Part shown: positions 8,327 to 18,148 of the stretch, piece after piece | Numbering within the stretch: position 1 is the stretch's first letter | How the letters are laid out: every line of letters begins with the position of its first letter | Assembly: GCF_001642795.1 (NCBI RefSeq) | Contig: NZ_LKEH01000017.1 | Coordinates: 18,819 to 82,818, forward strand | Direction of reading: 5' to 3' | DNA length: 64,000 nt | DNA from: Pseudomonas viridiflava | GTDB lineage: Bacteria; Pseudomonadota; Gammaproteobacteria; Pseudomonadales; Pseudomonadaceae | Notes under the pieces: model-generated | What the model was told of the DNA's origin: nothing | Seen by the model: the letters and a program-made list of their open reading frames with translations, nothing else | Databases searched by the model: none | Program-made: the position numbers and the translations under genes

Positions 8327-9529
8327 ATGCCTGCCTCACCTGAACAATCTGCCGTGCAGCCCAGTTCGATCACGATCACGCTGCAAATCGTTTCCATCGT
8401 TCTCTACACCTTCATCGCCTTCCTGTGCATCGGCCTACCGATCGCGGTGCTGCCGGGCTATGTTCATGACCAGCTGGGTTTCAGTCCGCTGATCGCAGGT
8501 CTGGCCATCGCGTCGCAATACCTCGCCACCCTGCTCAGCCGCCCCTATGCCGGTCGGGCCACCGATACACTGGGCAGCAAACGCGCGATTGTCTTCGGCC
8601 TGTGGGGCATTGGCATCAGTGGCGCAATGACCTTGCTGGCCACTCTGCTTGAGCCTTTTCCCACTGCGAGCCTGTCGATTCTGATTCTGGCCCGCCTGTT
8701 TCTGGGCGTTTCCCAAGGACTGATCGGCGTCGGGACCATCAGCTGGTGCATCGGCAAGGTCGGTTCGGAACACACTGCCAAGTCGATTTCGTGGAACGGC
8801 ATTGCCTCCTACGGCGCCATCGCCATCGGTGCACCACTGGGCGTGGTGGTGATCGACGCTGTCGGCTTCAACAGCCTGGGTATTGCGCTGATCGTCATGG
8901 CAGGCCTGGCGTTGTGGCTGATCCGCAACAAGCCTTCAGTGCCCATCATTACCGGCGAACGCCTGCCCTACTGGTCGGTGTTCGGCCGCATTGCGCCCTA
9001 TGGTTTGGGGCTGACATTGTCCTCCATCGGCTACGGCACCTTGACCACCTTCATCACCCTCTTCTACCTGAGCCGTGGCTGGGAAGGCGCAGCCTATTGC
9101 CTGAGCATGTTCGGGGTGTGCTTCATCCTTGCCCGGCTGCTATTCATCGGGGCCATCAATCGACTCGGCGGGTTCAACGCGGCCATTCTCTGCATGGCGG
9201 TGGAAACTTGTGGACTGGTATTACTGTGGCTTGCACCGAGCAGCGGCTTCGCGTTGGCTGGCGCGGGATTGACCGGTATCGGTCTGTCTCTGGTCTACCC
9301 GGCGCTGGGCGTCGAAGCGATCAAGAGCGTGCCGACGCCCAGTCGAGGCGCAGGTTTGAGTGCCTACGCGGTGTTCTTTGATCTGGCGCTGGCGATTGCC
9401 GGCCCAGTGATGGGTGCCATCGCGCTCGGTCAGGGTTATGACTGGATATTTTTCTACGCCTCCCTGCTGTCGGTGAGCGCCTTGTTGCTGACTGTCTGGC
9501 TGTCTCGTCGAGCTCGCAAAACCGGCTGA
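8327..9529 (+). CDS. MFS transporter, YhhS/UPF0226-like
   Basis: This is an integral inner-membrane protein of 400 residues with about twelve hydrophobic segments in two six-helix halves. The loop between helices 2 and 3 carries the major facilitator motif (SRPYAGRATDTLGSKRAI, about 81-98). The sequence resembles the YhhS/UPF0226 group of drug-export-like facilitators, for which substrates are poorly known. It is divergent from the lactonase gene and may share its control region. The N-terminal 15 residues are hydrophilic and the ribosome binding site is weak, so the exact start is open. Confidence 0.88.
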   Translation: MPASPEQSAVQPSSITITLQIVSIVLYTFIAFLCIGLPIAVLPGYVHDQLGFSPLIAGLAIASQYLATLLSRPYAGRATDTLGSKRAIVFGLWGIGISGAMTLLATLLEPFPTASLSILILARLFLGVSQGLIGVGTISWCIGKVGSEHTAKSISWNGIASYGAIAIGAPLGVVVIDAVGFNSLGIALIVMAGLALWLIRNKPSVPIITGERLPYWSVFGRIAPYGLGLTLSSIGYGTLTTFITLFYLSRGWEGAAYCLSMFGVCFILARLLFIGAINRLGGFNAAILCMAVETCGLVLLWLAPSSGFALAGAGLTGIGLSLVYPALGVEAIKSVPTPSRGAGLSAYAVFFDLALAIAGPVMGAIALGQGYDWIFFYASLLSVSALLLTVWLSRRARKTG

Positions 9530-9667
9530 AAACGCTCATTACGCTATAAGCTTTTACCTTCTTGCTCCATAGGTTGCGAATTCAGCCAATCCCTTTGCCG
9601 CCGGTCGGTCAACTTCTTGACGCTGAACGGGATCCATCCTTGACTTGAAGGTGCGGCCCTTTCCGTG

Positions 9668-9715
9668 GGCTGGCAGAGCAGTCGTCGCCAGCCTCCAGCG
9701 CGACGTCACTGACGT
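9668..9715 (+). other. Structured leader upstream of the autotransporter gene
   Basis: Two inverted repeats sit close together in the 249-base gap before the autotransporter: GGCTGGC (9668) with GCCAGCC (9687), and the near-adjacent palindrome ACGTCA-c-TGACGT (9703-9715). They could be RNA hairpins in the leader or a protein-binding operator. The rest of the gap shows no gene, and no known riboswitch class was recognised. Confidence 0.35.
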
Positions 9716-9778
9716 GGCAGCCGGGCACCCGACGCAACCTTTTCATGCCTCCCTGACCACTTCACAGGGAGAGCAGTC

Positions 9779-12418
9779 ATGACCCTCAAGCAGTTCCCGC
9801 AATGTGGCAAAGGCAAACTTCTGACCGTCGCGCTATTGGTGATCGTTTCGCCCTACGCCGATGGCGCGTGCGATCTGGTGTCGACGCCCGGCAGTGACAC
9901 GCAAACCTGTGACAGCGGCAGCAGCGGCGCAGTGACCTGGTCGGGAGCCAACGACACGCTGATTTTACCTGCCGGTGGCAGCGGCTCGATCAATGGCAAC
10001 GTCACGTTCGGCCCAGGTCAGGACAGCGTCGACATGAGCTCGGGCCGTATTACCGGTAATGTCATGCAAGGCGCTGGCAGAGACCGGTTCTCACTGTCCG
10101 CGGGCATCGTCACCGGCGATATCAGCCAGGGAGCGGAACCGGACACCTTTATCATGAGCGGGGGCAGCATCGGCTCACTGGCTCAGGGCGACGGACTCGA
10201 TACCTTCCAGATGACGGGCGGCATCATCACCAGAGCGTTCGAGGATGGCGACCGGGCGACCATGAGTGGCGGCAGTATCGGGCGGGTGGACATGAAGCTG
10301 GACGACAACCTGTTCGATCTCTCCGGCGGCACGATCATTGGCAATCTGGTCACCGGCTTCGGGCGCGACACCATCAACGTGTCCGGCGGCAGAATCGGTG
10401 GCGCAGTCAGCGTCAGTGGCGGTGATGACCGACTGATCCTCAGTGGCGGCGAAATCCTCGGCGGTATCAGGGCCAGCTTCGGCAAAGACCAGTTCACCTG
10501 GCGTGATGGCGGCAACGTGACGGGCAGCGTACTGATGGCCGAAGGCGACGACATCGCCCGCCTGTACAACCTGAGCGAGTATTACCTCAGCACCAGCAGC
10601 GTGCTCGATGGCGGAACGGGCAGCGATACGCTGACGCTGGACAACACGACCTCGGCAGTGCCCGCCCGCTACCGGCAGTGGGAAACAGTGAATCTGAACA
10701 ACGGTTCACGGATGGACCTGGCGGGCGACCTGACGTTGGGAGACAGCGCCAGCGGAACCGGGGTTTTGAACATGGATGCCAGCAGTCGCCTGTCATCCGC
10801 GTCAGGCGCGATCAGGTCATTCAACAGCGCCACGCCCGCCACGCTGAACAATGCAGGCACCCTGGACCTGAGCAGCGGATTCGCTCGGGACACCCTGACG
10901 GTGCAAGGTAATTACACCGGTCTCAACGGGCAGTTGTTATTGCAGTCGGTGCTGGGCGACGACAGCGCCGACAGTGACAGGCTGGTGATCGCCCAGGGTC
11001 GAATCGGCGGAGCCACGCGCATGACCGTCATCAACGAAGGTGGTCCGGGCGCGCTGACCCAGAGCAACGGCATCGAAGTGGTCCAGGCCATTCAAGGGGC
11101 AACCAGTGACAACGGCGCATTCTCGTTGGAGAACTCGCTGTCGGTCGGGGCGTACCAGTATTACCTGTTCAAGGGCGGTGCCACGGCGGGCAGCGAGAAC
11201 AGCTGGTTCCTGCGTTCCTCCGTGCTTTCACCACCACTGACGATTGCGAGCCTGCCTGCCGAGCCTGATCCAGCGCCGGAGCCAGCACCTACACCACCAT
11301 CGCCAACGCCAACGCCAACGCCACCACCTGAGCCTGAATCTCCTGCCGAACCTGTTCCACCAACACCCGAACCAACCATCCCGCAACCTGCAGCCACCCT
11401 GCCCGTTCCGGCCGTGGGCACACCGCCACTGCCCGAGCCCCTGCGCGGTGCGGCTCCTGTCGCGCTTTATCGGCAGGAGGTGCCGAACTACTCCGTCATA
11501 GCGCCTGCCGCTGCCCTTCTGGCGATGTCCTCGTTAGGCACTTTCCACGAACGCCAGGGCGATCAGCATTTGCTGAATCAACAGGGTGCGAGACCGGCAG
11601 GCTGGGCACGTGTATTTGGCAGTGATCTCAAACAGCACTGGTCCGGTACGGTCAGCCCGAGCCTTGACGCTTCGCTTGAGGGCTATCAGATCGGCCACGA
11701 CCTGTTTGCCTGGCAGCCTGGCGATGGCGCTATCCAGCGGGTCGGCATCTTCGTGGCGAACAATCGCCTGAAAGGACGCATCAAGGGCTTCGCGGGCGGA
11801 TTCGAGGACACTCGTACCGGCCGATTGAGCCTTCGAGGCGACAGCATCGGCGCGTACTGGACGCTGATCGGTCCCCGCCAAGGCTATGTGGACGCTGTGG
11901 CGATGGGCACCCGCCTCGACGGCTCAAGCCGCTCCGAGCGTGGCGTGCGCGTTGATCTCGACGGTCACCTAGTGAGTCTGTCGATAGAGGCCGGTTATCC
12001 CTTGCCTGTTGGCGCCAACTGGGTGGCAGAACCGCAGGTACAGGTCATTCACCAGCGTGTCGATCTGGACGATCAGCACGACGGGATATCCTCTCTCGAA
12101 TTTGATAGCCCGTCCCGAAACACGGGGCGTTTGGGCATACGGTTAAAGGGTCGTTACAGACCCTGGGGAGTGCCCGTAGAGCCCTATATGAGGACCGATC
12201 TCTGGCGCGACGCCAATGGCCACGACACCGTTATTTATCAAAGCGCCGACAGAATCAGAACAGAACATGATTCGAAAACCGCGAGTCTGGGTGCCGGATT
12301 GGTAGCACAGCCATCTGAAAACCTGGGTGTTTACCTGAGCGCGGATCACAGGCGGGAGCTGAGCGGAAGTGACACACAACAAACAGGCTTCAGCGTCGGG
12401 ATCAGGCTGAGTTGGTAA
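9779..12418 (+). CDS. Type V autotransporter with glycine-rich repeat passenger and beta-barrel
   Basis: The 879-residue protein has an N-terminal signal (hydrophobic core KLLTVALLVIVSPYADGA). Its passenger contains about nine imperfect repeats of 20-22 residues between roughly 70 and 265 (pattern G.G.D.F..SGG.I.G.V), as in right-handed beta-helix adhesins. A second passenger part, about 270-480, follows. A proline-rich linker (about 490-545, runs of PAPEPAP and PTPTPTPPPEP) leads to a C-terminal beta-barrel of about 270 residues. The barrel has alternating strands and ends in the aromatic residue Trp (VGIRLSW), the expected signal for the BAM/TAM machinery. It is probably displayed at or released from the cell surface. 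What it binds is unknown; no protease triad was seen. The ribosome binding site GGGAGAG is good. TamA and TamB are encoded in the same window. Confidence 0.9.
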   Translation: MTLKQFPQCGKGKLLTVALLVIVSPYADGACDLVSTPGSDTQTCDSGSSGAVTWSGANDTLILPAGGSGSINGNVTFGPGQDSVDMSSGRITGNVMQGAGRDRFSLSAGIVTGDISQGAEPDTFIMSGGSIGSLAQGDGLDTFQMTGGIITRAFEDGDRATMSGGSIGRVDMKLDDNLFDLSGGTIIGNLVTGFGRDTINVSGGRIGGAVSVSGGDDRLILSGGEILGGIRASFGKDQFTWRDGGNVTGSVLMAEGDDIARLYNLSEYYLSTSSVLDGGTGSDTLTLDNTTSAVPARYRQWETVNLNNGSRMDLAGDLTLGDSASGTGVLNMDASSRLSSASGAIRSFNSATPATLNNAGTLDLSSGFARDTLTVQGNYTGLNGQLLLQSVLGDDSADSDRLVIAQGRIGGATRMTVINEGGPGALTQSNGIEVVQAIQGATSDNGAFSLENSLSVGAYQYYLFKGGATAGSENSWFLRSSVLSPPLTIASLPAEPDPAPEPAPTPPSPTPTPTPPPEPESPAEPVPPTPEPTIPQPAATLPVPAVGTPPLPEPLRGAAPVALYRQEVPNYSVIAPAAALLAMSSLGTFHERQGDQHLLNQQGARPAGWARVFGSDLKQHWSGTVSPSLDASLEGYQIGHDLFAWQPGDGAIQRVGIFVANNRLKGRIKGFAGGFEDTRTGRLSLRGDSIGAYWTLIGPRQGYVDAVAMGTRLDGSSRSERGVRVDLDGHLVSLSIEAGYPLPVGANWVAEPQVQVIHQRVDLDDQHDGISSLEFDSPSRNTGRLGIRLKGRYRPWGVPVEPYMRTDLWRDANGHDTVIYQSADRIRTEHDSKTASLGAGLVAQPSENLGVYLSADHRRELSGSDTQQTGFSVGIRLSW

Positions 12419-12463
12419 CCGAGTTGCAGCCAGCGCCCTGCCGCACAAAACCTTTGAAAGAAG

Positions 12464-12546
12464 AAGGCGGCTTATCGGCGATTGCGTAAAGCCAGTCAAG
12501 AAAAGTCGACTGACAGAACGCATCGCCGGCAAGCCGCCTCCCACAT
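12464..12546. repeat. REP doublet (REPIN-like inverted pair)
   Basis: Two copies of a Pseudomonas REP-type palindrome face each other: AGGCGGCTTATCGGCGAT on the left and ATCGCCGGCAAGCCGCCT on the right, the latter followed by CCCACA. About 38 bases lie between them. It sits between the convergent autotransporter and glgB genes. The same sequence family recurs at 43874-43958. Confidence 0.85.
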
Positions 12547-12575
12547 GCCCTATGACCCACGACAGGGCACTACTT

Positions 12576-14807
12576 TCAGTCCTGACGTCCCACAGGCTTG
12601 AGAATCAGCACCGCCAACGGTGGCAGATTCAGACTCAGCGACACAGGCTGTCCGTGTGCCTGCTGATCATCAGCCACTACCCCTCCGCCATTGCCGATGT
12701 TGGAACCTGCATACATTTCGGCATCGCTGTTGAGCAGTTCGACCCATTTGCCATCGAACGGCACACCGATGCGGTAGTCCATGCGCGGAACCGGCGTCAT
12801 GTTGGCGACCACCAGCAACGGCTCGCCTTCCTTGCTCCAGCGCAAATAGGCATACACGCTGTTGGTCTTGTCGTCACCGATCAGCCACTGGAATCCCATC
12901 GGCTCTGCATCACGTTCGTGCAGGGCCTTTTCTTCGCGGTAGATACGGTTCAGGTCGCTGACCAGCTTCTTCACGCCGATATGATCCGCGTACTGCAGCA
13001 GGTACCAGTCCAGTTGCTCGTCGTGGTTCCACTCGCGCCACTGGCCGAACTCGCAACCCATGAACAGCAGCTTCTTGCCGGGGTGGGTCCACATGAATGT
13101 CAGGTAGGCGCGCAGGTTGGCAAATTTCTGCCAGCGATCACCGGGCATCTTGTCGATCAGCGAGTGCTTGCCGTGTACCACTTCATCGTGGGAAATCGGC
13201 AGGATGAAGCGTTCGGACCATGCGTACATCAGACCAAAGCTCAATTCGCCGTGATGGTGCTCACGATGGATCGGGTCCTGCTCCATGTAGTGCAGCGAAT
13301 CATGCATCCAGCCCATGTTCCACTTGTAGTTGAAGCCCAGACCGCCCTGTTGGGTCGGTTGGCTGACACCCGGCCACGCCGTGGACTCTTCGGCGATGAC
13401 CATGGTGCCCGGCGCTTCCAGCGCGACGACGTCATTGAGGTGGCGCAGGAAATCGATTGCTTCGAGGTTCTCGCGACCGCCAAACCGGTTCGGCACCCAC
13501 TCGCCCGCCTTGCGGGAATAGTCGCGGTACAGCATTGAAGCGACCGCATCCACGCGCAGGCCGTCGATGTGGTAATGCTTGAGCCAGTGCAGCGCCGACG
13601 CCAGCATGAAGCCGTGAACCTCGGTGCGGCCCAGGTTGTAGATCAGCGTGTCCCAGTCCTGATGGAAGCCTTCCTTGGGGTCGGCGTATTCATACAAGGC
13701 AGTGCCATCGAACTGAGCCAGACCGTGCGTGTCGGTCGGGAAATGCGCAGGCACCCAGTCCAGAATCACACCAATGCCCGCCTGGTGACAGGCGTCGACA
13801 AACGCCGCGAAATCTTCAGGCGAGCCGTAGCGTGCAGTCGGTGCGAACTGGGCAAGCAGTTGATAGCCCCACGAACCACCAAACGGGTGCTCCATGATCG
13901 GCATCAGCTCGATGTGGGTAAAACCCAGTTCCTTGATGTACGGGATCAGACGGTCTGCCAGCTCACGCCAGTTGTATTGACGCCACTCGCCTTCCTCGTT
14001 CTGCTCCATCTGCCACGAACCGGCGTGCAGTTCATAGATCGACAATGGCGCGCTCACGTCGTGAAGGCTGGCCCGCGTCTCCATCCAATGGTTGTCGTTC
14101 CAGTTGAAATGCAGCGGTGCGGACACCTTGGAGGCCGTATCCGGCGGCAGCGTCGTGGACAGCGCCATCGGGTCGCACTTGAGCGGCAGAATGCCGTGAG
14201 GGCCGAGAATCTCGTACTTGTAGACTTCGCCCGGTTGCAGGCGCGGGACGAAAATTTCCCAGACACCGGTCGGGTGACGCAGACGCATCGGGTGACGACG
14301 GCCGTCCCAGTTGTTGAAACTGCCGACCACCGAGACGCGCCGGGCATTCGGTGCCCAGACGGCAAAACGCACACCGTCCACGCCACCGACGTTGGTCACC
14401 TGCGCACCCAGGCAACTGCTCAGGTCGCGATGATTGCCTTCGGCAAACAGATACAGGTCCATTTCGCCGAGCAACGGGCCATAGCTGTAAGGGTCTTCGG
14501 TGATCTGTTCGCCGCCTGCCCAGTTGATTTTCAACTGGTAGGGCTGAGCGTGTTCAAGATGACCGATGAAGAAACCCGGGACTTCGCTCATCTCAAGCTC
14601 GCCCAGTTCGCGCCCGTCATCCGGCGCGAGCAGACGCACACTCAGGGCGCCCGGCAGGTAGGCGCGGACGAACTGCCCGCTGCCACCATCGCCATGCGGG
14701 CCGAGAATCGAAAAAGGGTCACGATGTTCAGCACGGATCAACGCATCCATGTCCACTGCGGCGGGCATCGCCTGGCGACGCATACCGGTTTTGTCAGGTG
14801 CATTCAT
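12576..14807 (-). CDS. glgB: 1,4-alpha-glucan branching enzyme GlgB
   Basis: This cytosolic enzyme of 743 residues makes alpha-1,6 branches in alpha-glucan. An N-terminal domain is followed by a CBM48 module ([20 protein letters not shown], about 150-165). The GH13 barrel comes next, with nucleophile Asp near 417 in [13 protein letters not shown], acid/base Glu near 470 in [11 protein letters not shown], and SHDEVVHGK as the transition-state Asp loop. The C-terminal beta domain is complete. The length is normal for GlgB. The ATG overlaps the stop of treS/pep2 by four bases (ATGA), so the two are translationally coupled. In the GlgE pathway GlgB branches the linear glucan made by GlgE from maltose-1-phosphate. 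Confidence 0.97.
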   Translation of the reverse strand: MNAPDKTGMRRQAMPAAVDMDALIRAEHRDPFSILGPHGDGGSGQFVRAYLPGALSVRLLAPDDGRELGELEMSEVPGFFIGHLEHAQPYQLKINWAGGEQITEDPYSYGPLLGEMDLYLFAEGNHRDLSSCLGAQVTNVGGVDGVRFAVWAPNARRVSVVGSFNNWDGRRHPMRLRHPTGVWEIFVPRLQPGEVYKYEILGPHGILPLKCDPMALSTTLPPDTASKVSAPLHFNWNDNHWMETRASLHDVSAPLSIYELHAGSWQMEQNEEGEWRQYNWRELADRLIPYIKELGFTHIELMPIMEHPFGGSWGYQLLAQFAPTARYGSPEDFAAFVDACHQAGIGVILDWVPAHFPTDTHGLAQFDGTALYEYADPKEGFHQDWDTLIYNLGRTEVHGFMLASALHWLKHYHIDGLRVDAVASMLYRDYSRKAGEWVPNRFGGRENLEAIDFLRHLNDVVALEAPGTMVIAEESTAWPGVSQPTQQGGLGFNYKWNMGWMHDSLHYMEQDPIHREHHHGELSFGLMYAWSERFILPISHDEVVHGKHSLIDKMPGDRWQKFANLRAYLTFMWTHPGKKLLFMGCEFGQWREWNHDEQLDWYLLQYADHIGVKKLVSDLNRIYREEKALHERDAEPMGFQWLIGDDKTNSVYAYLRWSKEGEPLLVVANMTPVPRMDYRIGVPFDGKWVELLNSDAEMYAGSNIGNGGGVVADDQQAHGQPVSLSLNLPPLAVLILKPVGRQD

Positions 14808-17800
14808 GTTGGCTCTCCATCAGACAGGTGCAGCAATCCACGCAAGCCTTGCAGCGGCACAGCCAGCCAGGTCGGGCGATTCTCGGCTTCGTAGATTACT
14901 TCATAAGCGGTTTTTTCCAGGGTGAACAGTTCCAGCGCGGCGTCCTCCCCGTTTGAATCTTTCCAGGTGTGGGCCATCTCGGTGGTCGCTGCGCGATAAC
15001 CTTCGATGAATGCCTCACGGGCCTGAGACAAATACGTACTGGCAACGCGTTTGCGGGCGGCAGCAGCCTCCTCGGAAGTGTCCACGCTTTGCGCGCTGCG
15101 TACGGCCATGGCGGCAGCGTAGTCGAACGAGCGCAGCACACCACTGACATCCTTGAACGGGCTGTGCTTGGCGCGACGCTCGCTCAACGCACGCGCAGGC
15201 TCGCCCTCGAAGTCGATCAGGTACGCGTCACCCTTGACGACCAGCACCTGACCCAGGTGCAAGTCCCCATGGACGCGGATGCGCAGACCGCCTACCGAGC
15301 GCTTGGCGAGACGCGCAACATGCTGCGCGATGGCCTTACGCTGGGCGACCAGATCGTCCACCAGCTGCTGATCATCGGCACCGAGGTCGTCTTTGCGCTG
15401 CTCAAGCAGTTGCAAGGCTCGATCCAACTGAGCCACCACGCTTTTTGCCGAGGCGTCGCCATCTTCCTGGCGGGTCACTTCCACGGCGAAATCCGGGTTG
15501 TCGGTCGCTGCGGCCAGAATCTGATGCATCTCACCCAAACGCTGCCCCAGGCTGCGGGAGAAATCGGCCAATTCAAGCAGCGCGTTGTAGTGCTGCTCCT
15601 GCTCGGAAACACCATGCGCGAGTTCATCACGAACGGCGCGCTCCAGATTGTTCTGGGTCCACTCCCATGCATCACCCTGATTGCTCAGATAACCTTGGGC
15701 GATCATCAGCAGATGCGGCTCACCGTCATGCCCTACGCGGACCACAGAGCCCAGCAGCGGCGAGATGTTGCGATAGCCTGCATTGGTCAGGAACGCGCCC
15801 ATTTCCAGTTCCGGGTGGGTACCGGCGCTGACTTTACGGATCATCTTGAGAACCAGACCGCTGCCCACTACCACCGAGCTGTTGGACTGCTCGGCCGACA
15901 GGTAACGCACTTCGGATTCGTTGTTCAGCCCCAGCGGCGCGAGTTGCGCGGTTTGTTCAAAGCGCAGCTCGCCGTCATTGCAAGGGATCACGGTGTCGGC
16001 CTGCATGCCTTGAATCACTGCGCGAATGAAAGTTTCAAGCGTGAAGGCATCGGTGATCAACCCCACCTGACGGCCACGGCGGACCCTGGCCAGCGCCAGT
16101 TGCTGGGGCAGTGCGCTGTTGATTTCCTCTTCCGCCAGCAGGCCGAACGGCAGTTGGTAGCGTTCGGTCTGTTCGCCTGCAGTAACTTCGATCTCGTTCA
16201 GCAGGACCGGATGTGCCGGATCGCCAAAACGAACCGCGTAGGCAATATTGACCCGCTCGATGGGCTTGTCCTTGCCTGCGAACCACCGGCGCTTGGGCAT
16301 GTAGACCGCCAGTGAGGTGTTTTCCATGGTGCTGCGGAGCGGCTCGTCGAGCAGCTCCTCCAGACGCTTCTTGAGCACCAGGGTCGGGAAGTCCGGCATG
16401 CTTTGTGCCGGTTCGACGTGCCAACTGGGCATTTGATTCTCCGAAGCCAATAGAAACCAGTAAAAACCGTAAGGCGGCAGCGTGAGCAAATAACTCAGCT
16501 GGCCAATCGGCGGAAATGCGCTGCCACCCAGCATCTCGACGGGAACGGTGCCGGCATAGGCCGACAGTTCAAGTTCTGCGGCCTGGGCTGCGCTGGAGAC
16601 GTTGGCCACGCACAGCACGATTTCGCTGTGGCCATCGGGTCCGGTGTATTCGCGCAGGTACGCCAGAATCCTGCGATTGGAAGGCGACAGCATCTTGAGC
16701 GTGCCGCGTCCGAATGCTTTCTGCTGCTTGCGCACAGCCAGCATGCGGCGATTCCAGTTAAGCAGCGAATGCGGATCGCGCTCCTGACTTTCGACGTTGA
16801 CCGATTGAAAGCCGTACATCGGGTCCATGATCGGCGGCAACACAAGGCTGGCCGGATCGGCGCGGGAGAAACCGCCGTTGCGATCAATGGACCACTGCAT
16901 CGGCGTACGCACGCCATCCCGGTCGCCGAGATAGATGTTGTCGCCCATCCCGATCTCGTCGCCGTAATAGAGGGTCGGTGTGCCCGGCATGGACAACAGC
17001 ATGCTGTTCAGCAACTCGACCCGACGACGATCACGCTCCACCAGAGGGGCGAGACGACGGCGGATGCCAAGGTTGATCCGCGCACGACGATCCGCAGCGT
17101 AGTAATTCCACAGGTAGTCACGCTCACGATCCGTGACCATTTCCAGGGTCAGTTCATCGTGGTTGCGCAGGAAAATCGCCCACTGGCAGTTTTCCGGAAT
17201 TTCCGGGGTCTGACGCAGGATGTCGGTAATCGGAAAGCGGTCTTCCTGCGCCAGCGCCATGTACATGCGTGGCATCAACGGGAAGTGAAAGGCCATGTGG
17301 CACTCATCGCCGTCAGGCCCCTTGCTGTCACCGAAGTACAACTGGGTGTCTTCCGGCCACTGATTCGCTTCCGCCAGCAACATGCGGTCCGGGTAATTGG
17401 CGTCGATCTCGGCCCGAATCCGCTTGAGAACCTGATGGGTCTCCGGCAGGTTCTCGTTGTTGGTGCCATCGCGCTCGATCAGATAAGGGATCGCATCCAG
17501 ACGCAGACCGTCGATGCCCATATCCAGCCAGAAACGCATGACTTCGAGCACGGCGTTCATCACCGCCGGATTGTCGAAATTCAGGTCCGGCTGATGCGAA
17601 TAGAAGCGGTGCCAGAAATACTGCTCCGCCACCGGATCCCAAGTCCAGTTGGACTTTTCAGTGTCCAGAAAGATGATGCGCGTGCCGTCGTATTTCTGAT
17701 CGGTATCCGACCACACATAGAAATCACGTGCCTTGGAGCCGCGCTTGGCATGCCGGGCCTTCTGGAACCACGGATGCTGATCCGAGGTGTGGTTGATGAC

Positions 17801-18130
17801 CAGCTCGGTGATGACACGCAAGCCGCGCTTGTGGGCCTGAGCGATGAAACGCTTGGCGTCCGCCATCGTGCCGTAGTCGCTGTGCACGTCGCGGTATTCG
17901 GAAATGTCGTAGCCATCGTCCCGACGCGGCGATGGGTAGAACGGCAGCAGCCAGATCGTGTTGACTCCAAGCGCGGCAATGTAGTCGAGCTTGTCGATCA
18001 GGCCCGCGAAATCGCCGATCCCATCGTTATTGGAGTCGTAGAACGATTTCACATGCACCTGGTAAATCACCGCGTCCTTGTACCAGAGCGGATCTTTGAT
18101 GAATGCCGCGTCATCGGGCTTTTTTGCCAT
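14804..18130 (-). CDS. treS: Trehalose synthase / maltokinase fusion (TreS-Pep2)
   Basis: The 1108-residue protein is a natural fusion. Residues of about 10-545 are a GH13 trehalose synthase that interconverts trehalose and maltose. Its nucleophile Asp is near 210 ([11 protein letters not shown]), its Glu near 253 (LLAEANQWP), and the transition-state Asp lies in [10 protein letters not shown]. Residues of about 560-1100 are a Pep2-type maltokinase with an aminoglycoside-phosphotransferase-like active site ([18 protein letters not shown], then LIDFEGEP). It phosphorylates maltose to maltose-1-phosphate. The fusion channels trehalose towards GlgE, the next upstream gene, 18 bases away. Both halves look intact. 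It is cytosolic and lies in the middle of the operon glgE-treS/pep2-glgB. Confidence 0.97.
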   Translation of the reverse strand: MAKKPDDAAFIKDPLWYKDAVIYQVHVKSFYDSNNDGIGDFAGLIDKLDYIAALGVNTIWLLPFYPSPRRDDGYDISEYRDVHSDYGTMADAKRFIAQAHKRGLRVITELVINHTSDQHPWFQKARHAKRGSKARDFYVWSDTDQKYDGTRIIFLDTEKSNWTWDPVAEQYFWHRFYSHQPDLNFDNPAVMNAVLEVMRFWLDMGIDGLRLDAIPYLIERDGTNNENLPETHQVLKRIRAEIDANYPDRMLLAEANQWPEDTQLYFGDSKGPDGDECHMAFHFPLMPRMYMALAQEDRFPITDILRQTPEIPENCQWAIFLRNHDELTLEMVTDRERDYLWNYYAADRRARINLGIRRRLAPLVERDRRRVELLNSMLLSMPGTPTLYYGDEIGMGDNIYLGDRDGVRTPMQWSIDRNGGFSRADPASLVLPPIMDPMYGFQSVNVESQERDPHSLLNWNRRMLAVRKQQKAFGRGTLKMLSPSNRRILAYLREYTGPDGHSEIVLCVANVSSAAQAAELELSAYAGTVPVEMLGGSAFPPIGQLSYLLTLPPYGFYWFLLASENQMPSWHVEPAQSMPDFPTLVLKKRLEELLDEPLRSTMENTSLAVYMPKRRWFAGKDKPIERVNIAYAVRFGDPAHPVLLNEIEVTAGEQTERYQLPFGLLAEEEINSALPQQLALARVRRGRQVGLITDAFTLETFIRAVIQGMQADTVIPCNDGELRFEQTAQLAPLGLNNESEVRYLSAEQSNSSVVVGSGLVLKMIRKVSAGTHPELEMGAFLTNAGYRNISPLLGSVVRVGHDGEPHLLMIAQGYLSNQGDAWEWTQNNLERAVRDELAHGVSEQEQHYNALLELADFSRSLGQRLGEMHQILAAATDNPDFAVEVTRQEDGDASAKSVVAQLDRALQLLEQRKDDLGADDQQLVDDLVAQRKAIAQHVARLAKRSVGGLRIRVHGDLHLGQVLVVKGDAYLIDFEGEPARALSERRAKHSPFKDVSGVLRSFDYAAAMAVRSAQSVDTSEEAAAARKRVASTYLSQAREAFIEGYRAATTEMAHTWKDSNGEDAALELFTLEKTAYEVIYEAENRPTWLAVPLQGLRGLLHLSDGEPT

Positions 18131-18148
18131 GGCTGACTCCTTGCAGTT

